Below the pieces are notes generated by a model that made no database searches, was not told the DNA's origin, and saw only the letters and a program-made list of their open reading frames with translations. From Gibbula magus (Eukaryota > Mollusca > Gastropoda > Trochida > Trochidae): a stretch of 64,000 bases of DNA. Positions within the stretch are counted from its first letter, which is position 1. Every line of letters begins with the position of its first letter. This document shows, in pieces, positions 59,661 to 64,000 of this stretch. The position numbers and the translations under genes were made by a program. Where the stretch lies: positions 42,242,982 through 42,306,981 of the forward strand of contig OW388293.1 in NCBI GenBank assembly GCA_936450465.1, given 5' to 3'.

Positions 59661-61778
59661 ACTAAAATATCCTTAGATGTTGAGAAGATCATACAATCAC
59701 CTTTGTAACCAGCTTCAATTACATTTGAGTTTAACCAAAACACTTGAGGTCAAATTTATGTCTCAAACAGGGGTTTGCCGTTTATTATTCCCAAAACTGT
59801 TATTGATTACATTAATGTTGGTCAAAACTTCAATGAATAAATGTTCATGTGTACATTGATGGTTCAAAATTGTTTTCAAAAGTTCACACAGTGCTGAAAA
59901 TGTATCTCCCTTTGAAATATATTAATCAATTAATACATTATGTATGAACATGACAGAATATATGACGCTGACGCTGAACAAAATCTAAATCAAAACATCA
60001 AAAGTTAAACACGTGGATGATTACAGATCTTATTTAAGAAACGTACAGTAAAAAGTCATTTTCGTAGCAAATCAAGATAAAACTTTGACATGTACTTTAC
60101 AACTGAGGAAACTAAGAAATTTTACTACCATCATAGGACATTTGAAGGAGACATTTCTGAAGGACTAAATATGGATAATTTCCGTGAGCACAGAAGTTTG
60201 TTTATGTATATATTTTACCGTATACAACCTCAATACATTTACCATGTAATGCAAATGTGATTCAATGCTTTACATGAAACCATATTAGATAGATTTCCTT
60301 TTCATATATCTAATGACAATTTGTTCAATATTTATCCAAAAATAATTTTAAGTTCTTGGCGATGCTTAATTGAGGGAACATTTTCAAACGGATTGCTGAT
60401 GACCTTTGGATCTAAAGGAATAATCTATTTCTTTCGTGCCTAATTGTAGATTAATTAAAGAGTGATATGTGATTGACGTTTATTTGAACATTTACTCTGA
60501 CAAATCAATTATTTAATATGAAGTATGACATTGTGACTTATTCATGTCCAGATACCCTGATTCTAGCTGCTAACAAGATTATGTTGTTTATAGAGGGCAA
60601 CGCAAACTGGCTGATGTGTAAAGACGCAGTCACAGCACTGATAACAAACATGCTATTGGAAATCGGTGCTAATAAGATTACACAGGAAGCTTCAGTGAAC
60701 TCTGTCATTTAAAATCAGTTTCATATCCAAAGGGTTGTACTGATTTTCTAAATGTGCAGAATCAACATGTTTTCTTGTTATTCTTACCGCAAATATCTTA
60801 TTCAGATCCTAAATACATATTTGAATAACGTTGTATAAGGAGACAAATTCAAGAACTTCTGTTTTCTGAATGATTAGAGCTCTGGGTCATAATTAGGGCA
60901 TATAACTTTATTGTATAGTGTATATAAAGTACATATAACTGGATAGATCTACTTGCAAAGCTTTTTCACCTTTTGTAGAATCCACTTTGATTACGCTTTT
61001 AATGTCTCGAATTATAGCATTATTAAACATAACAAAGTTCTCTTTTTGGTTGTTTTTAACATATTAGCTTTATTTACAACTCACCAAACATGCCTAGAGA
61101 GTTCAAACCTCCTTCGACTGATGATTGCAGTTAGGTAATGGACATGTCGAACGATAATGAACAAACTTAATACAGTGTCAAGGTTATTGGATTGTGTTTT
61201 TGCATTATTGACCATGATTATGATTTTTGTAAATGCAGTTCATGTCGTGTTTGGTTCATGTGAAAACAGGTGGTTTGTATTAGAGTATTGTTAAAAATGT
61301 TGTTAGAGGTTTTTTACTATCACATAAATATTTCAACTTTATTTTACTTATCAAGGTATATCTATATGTATATATTTGTCAATTAAATTCGAAATTATTC
61401 AACTTTGTATGTTTCTCTTAAGTTAACATTAGTCTTGACATGATGAATGGCGAAATGGAAAATAACAATGTTCAGTAATTGAAATCCTTTGACAAAAGAT
61501 ACTTCAATATCAGAATAAGCTTTACATTTCAACACAGTCACTAATGTCGTTGTCAAGCTAACACAGCCTACAAAAAATAAAGAAGTTGTATATTCATAAA
61601 ATAGTCATCCTTCATCATATCAACTTCTGGAATAGCCATCAAAGATGTTTACATGTAAACAAAGTTTTTTTTATCAAAAGGAGTTTGAATAATCAATGAT
61701 TTTCATGATCAAAGGTTCGTCTATGTTCATATAATGAGTTATTGTAGAACATGCAAAGTAAATTATTCCTTCCTTTAA
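59661..61778. other. Unassigned intergenic sequence
   Basis: No supported feature. The ORF at 60518-60712 (64 codons) lacks recognisable motifs. Confidence 0.3.
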
Positions 61779-62114
61779 AGGGGCACATTTTATTTTTTCA
61801 AATTTCCCATTTTAACTGATAGTTTATGTCATTTATATTTACTTTAGAGGGTAAAACGTCTTATTACACAAACCAATTATCCGTAGTGGTAATAACGGTG
61901 TTGCGTATAAAGCAAAATTGCATGGCGGCCATTTTATTGTGAACACATTTTATTATTTCGAATGACAAAAACGATTCCCATGGCTTTACGGAACCATGTA
62001 CACTCATTTGTAACTTGATTTTCCGAAAGGAGAAGGGTGTTTTACTATTGGTGACATTATTTTTCAAATACATTTCATCGACTTATTTGAGCGAAAAAAC
62101 GTGCTACAGCGCCT
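61779..62114. mobile_element. TTAA-flanked MITE, copy 2 (inverted)
   Basis: A 336-bp element flanked by TTAA (61775-61778 and 62115-62118), homologous along its length to 28941-29274 but in the opposite orientation. Its left terminal repeat has decayed (AGGGGCACATTTTATTTTTT); its right end keeps AAAAAACGTGCTACAGCGCCT. Inner landmarks ATTATCCGTAGTGGTAATAA and TGGCGGCCATTTTATTGTGA are shared with copy 1. The minus-strand ORF 61864-62073 lies within it and is not a gene. Confidence 0.85.
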
Positions 62115-62118
62115 TTAA

Positions 62119-64000
62119 GAAGTTGGAGACACAATTTAATGATTGAAATGGAAACAGTTTGAAAGACTTTAAATTATCAGAAATAATTGACTATGAAAAG
62201 TTGATAAATTTCAATGAAGAGTCAACATTTGACAATGGAATGTATTATATTTGCTGTATTGACATAATGTGAAAACTATGACAACTAAGATAAGTAAACA
62301 AAGATCCCGGGGCATTGCTTTCTTAACAGGTTTAGGAATATTTTTAATCACATCATCAATCTAACGTGAGCAAAAGTCTATTACAAATCTATTTCTATGT
62401 TAACAAAGCAGAATGGTATAATTATTCAAATATAATCTTCACATGACGTGCAATCGTTTGATCAATCACATAACATAGCGTGACATAATAGAAGAGTGAA
62501 TCAATGAAATTGAATTTAAAAGAAATCAGTTACCCTCTGTTACAGTCTCTAAGGACACAAATTTGTGTTCTAACAAACGATCTTTACTAAAAACCGTTCG
62601 CAAAAATAATTGTACCATATACCAACTAAATTGAAGAGAACATGACATGAAAGGCATGATAAAATATATTCATAACATTAAGAAACAATTGTGATAACGG
62701 AGAATCTGAACGAAAAGAAACTTAAAATCAGAACCTCATCTCAACTTACGAAATAATCGGAATAGGCATATTGATGTATGTTTGTTTTGAAACATCGAAC
62801 TATTGCTAATATGATTGATTTTGTTAAAATTACATGTTCAGTTTCAACTTTAAGGCAGTCCCCTTCTCTTCGTACAAGCAATGGTTAAACTTCCAGACTA
62901 CAGAGAAACACACACAGACACACACACATTTGTGTATATCTTTCAAAAACTTATATATATATGTAAGCACTAATCATTTCGTTTCATTTACAACTCTATT
63001 TAAACAAATCATAAGGCAAAAGCAAATGCACATTGATATCATCATATGCACTTAATCCAATAGTAAACATACGAGATATGGTTATCACAGCACCAATCAA
63101 CCCATTTGCATTGATCAGAAACAAGTAACCAGTTACCAGTATTTGGTTATCAGGATGAAATGACAAACTGATACCCAGGATGCATACTTAGAATCAACTC
63201 GACTAGATTTAGATCAAATATACCCCCATGACATGAATTTTGTAGATCTTTATCAAATTGCATGAATGATGACAACTTGTTTGTTATAAAAGATGAAATA
63301 CGTACAATAATCATTTTCAAAAAAGAATGAGTGTCATCCAAAAAACTTGATTCTCTCATGTATTTCACATGTAAAAGCACTTCAAAGAGTAAAGACAGAT
63401 TAATACTTAAATATAGGGGGTAAACTATAAGGTAAGTTGATATGAAAGTATGTTTTCAATTTTTAGAATTAAACCAAAGATTTTGTTGCCTTGAAAGTAC
63501 ATTTTTATGATTAATATCTACACATGATGGAAATATAATGTTTATCAGATGTAGAAGAGCAGAAGTCAGAATATTCAAAATGAATAAATAATAGTTAAAG
63601 CGCAATTACTTTTTGCAGCACAAGATCTTACTCAAATATAAATATGAAATGAACACAAGAGCAATTTTCCAAATCAATAAATAGACGAATTTAGCTTTTC
63701 TTATTGATTTATCTTTGTTTTGAAAATATCACGTAGCTGACATTTACCGGAATATCAAATATTAACCGTGACAAGATGAGGAACTGGCGTCATATGTAAT
63801 AGTCCACTAATACTCTTGAATGTTACAGATACGGGAAGGAGTCGATGAGAGTTACATTAATTTTGCATTGGTTTTATCGCAAAGTGTATTGAGGCACCTC
63901 TAAGCTATTGATTGTACAGAAAACAGGAAAGAGGATGTTGCCATTTTCAAGTACTAAAACAGTGTAGTCTGCTTTCATACAGCATCATACATTAATTTGA
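62119..64000. other. Unassigned sequence to the window end
   Basis: AT-rich, with short CA runs near 62910. No gene or mobile element that I can support. Confidence 0.3.

Overview
This is AT-rich, intron-bearing animal DNA, mostly non-coding and dense in repeats. Several tRNA-headed SINEs share a 3' tail ending in ACTCACCT runs, a tail type I associate with molluscan SINEs. There are also TTAA- and TA-flanked MITEs, fold-back elements, two dead non-LTR retrotransposons and abundant minisatellites. The only well-supported host gene encodes a small secreted ten-cysteine protein of the prokineticin/astakine type. Together these suggest a lophotrochozoan, most likely a marine bivalve; the taxon is an inference.

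Layout. 1-1.2 kb: unassigned. 1.2-21.0 kb: three diverged direct repeats of a 5.5-8.2 kb unit (A, B, C), each ending in a degenerate 19-bp minisatellite. Unit A carries two SINEs, a fold-back element and an internal duplication. Unit C carries a 696-bp TA-flanked insertion whose empty site survives in unit B. 21.3-22.8 kb: a very homogeneous 42-bp minisatellite of 36 copies. 23.2-24.3 kb: palindromes, E-boxes and a SINE. 25.1-26.5 kb: a 1.35-kb transposon-like element packed with ACGT-core motifs around a short PIF/Harbinger-like ORF.

27.5-36.5 kb: the prokineticin/astakine-like gene on the + strand. It has three coding exons with all introns in phase 0, a 7.4-kb first intron holding a MITE, a SINE tail and a fold-back, and a 0.7-kb second intron. 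The acceptor region of exon 2 is tandemly duplicated just upstream. 39.9-47.6 kb: two paralogous segments about 5 kb apart, one hit by a LINE and the other by a full-length SINE. 45.1 kb: a long (GA)n run. 51.4-53.9 kb: two copies of a palindrome-rich element with TGACGTCA sites, the second running into a two-module minisatellite. 57.1-59.7 kb: a longer 5'-truncated LINE of the same family on the - strand. 61.8-62.1 kb: a second copy of the TTAA-flanked MITE, inverted relative to the first.

The only functional story visible is secretion of a cysteine-rich signalling peptide. Everything else is best read as mobile-element and tandem-repeat history, with several insertions dated relative to duplications by comparing paralogous copies. 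All repeat boundaries were judged by eye; no alignment or database search was run.
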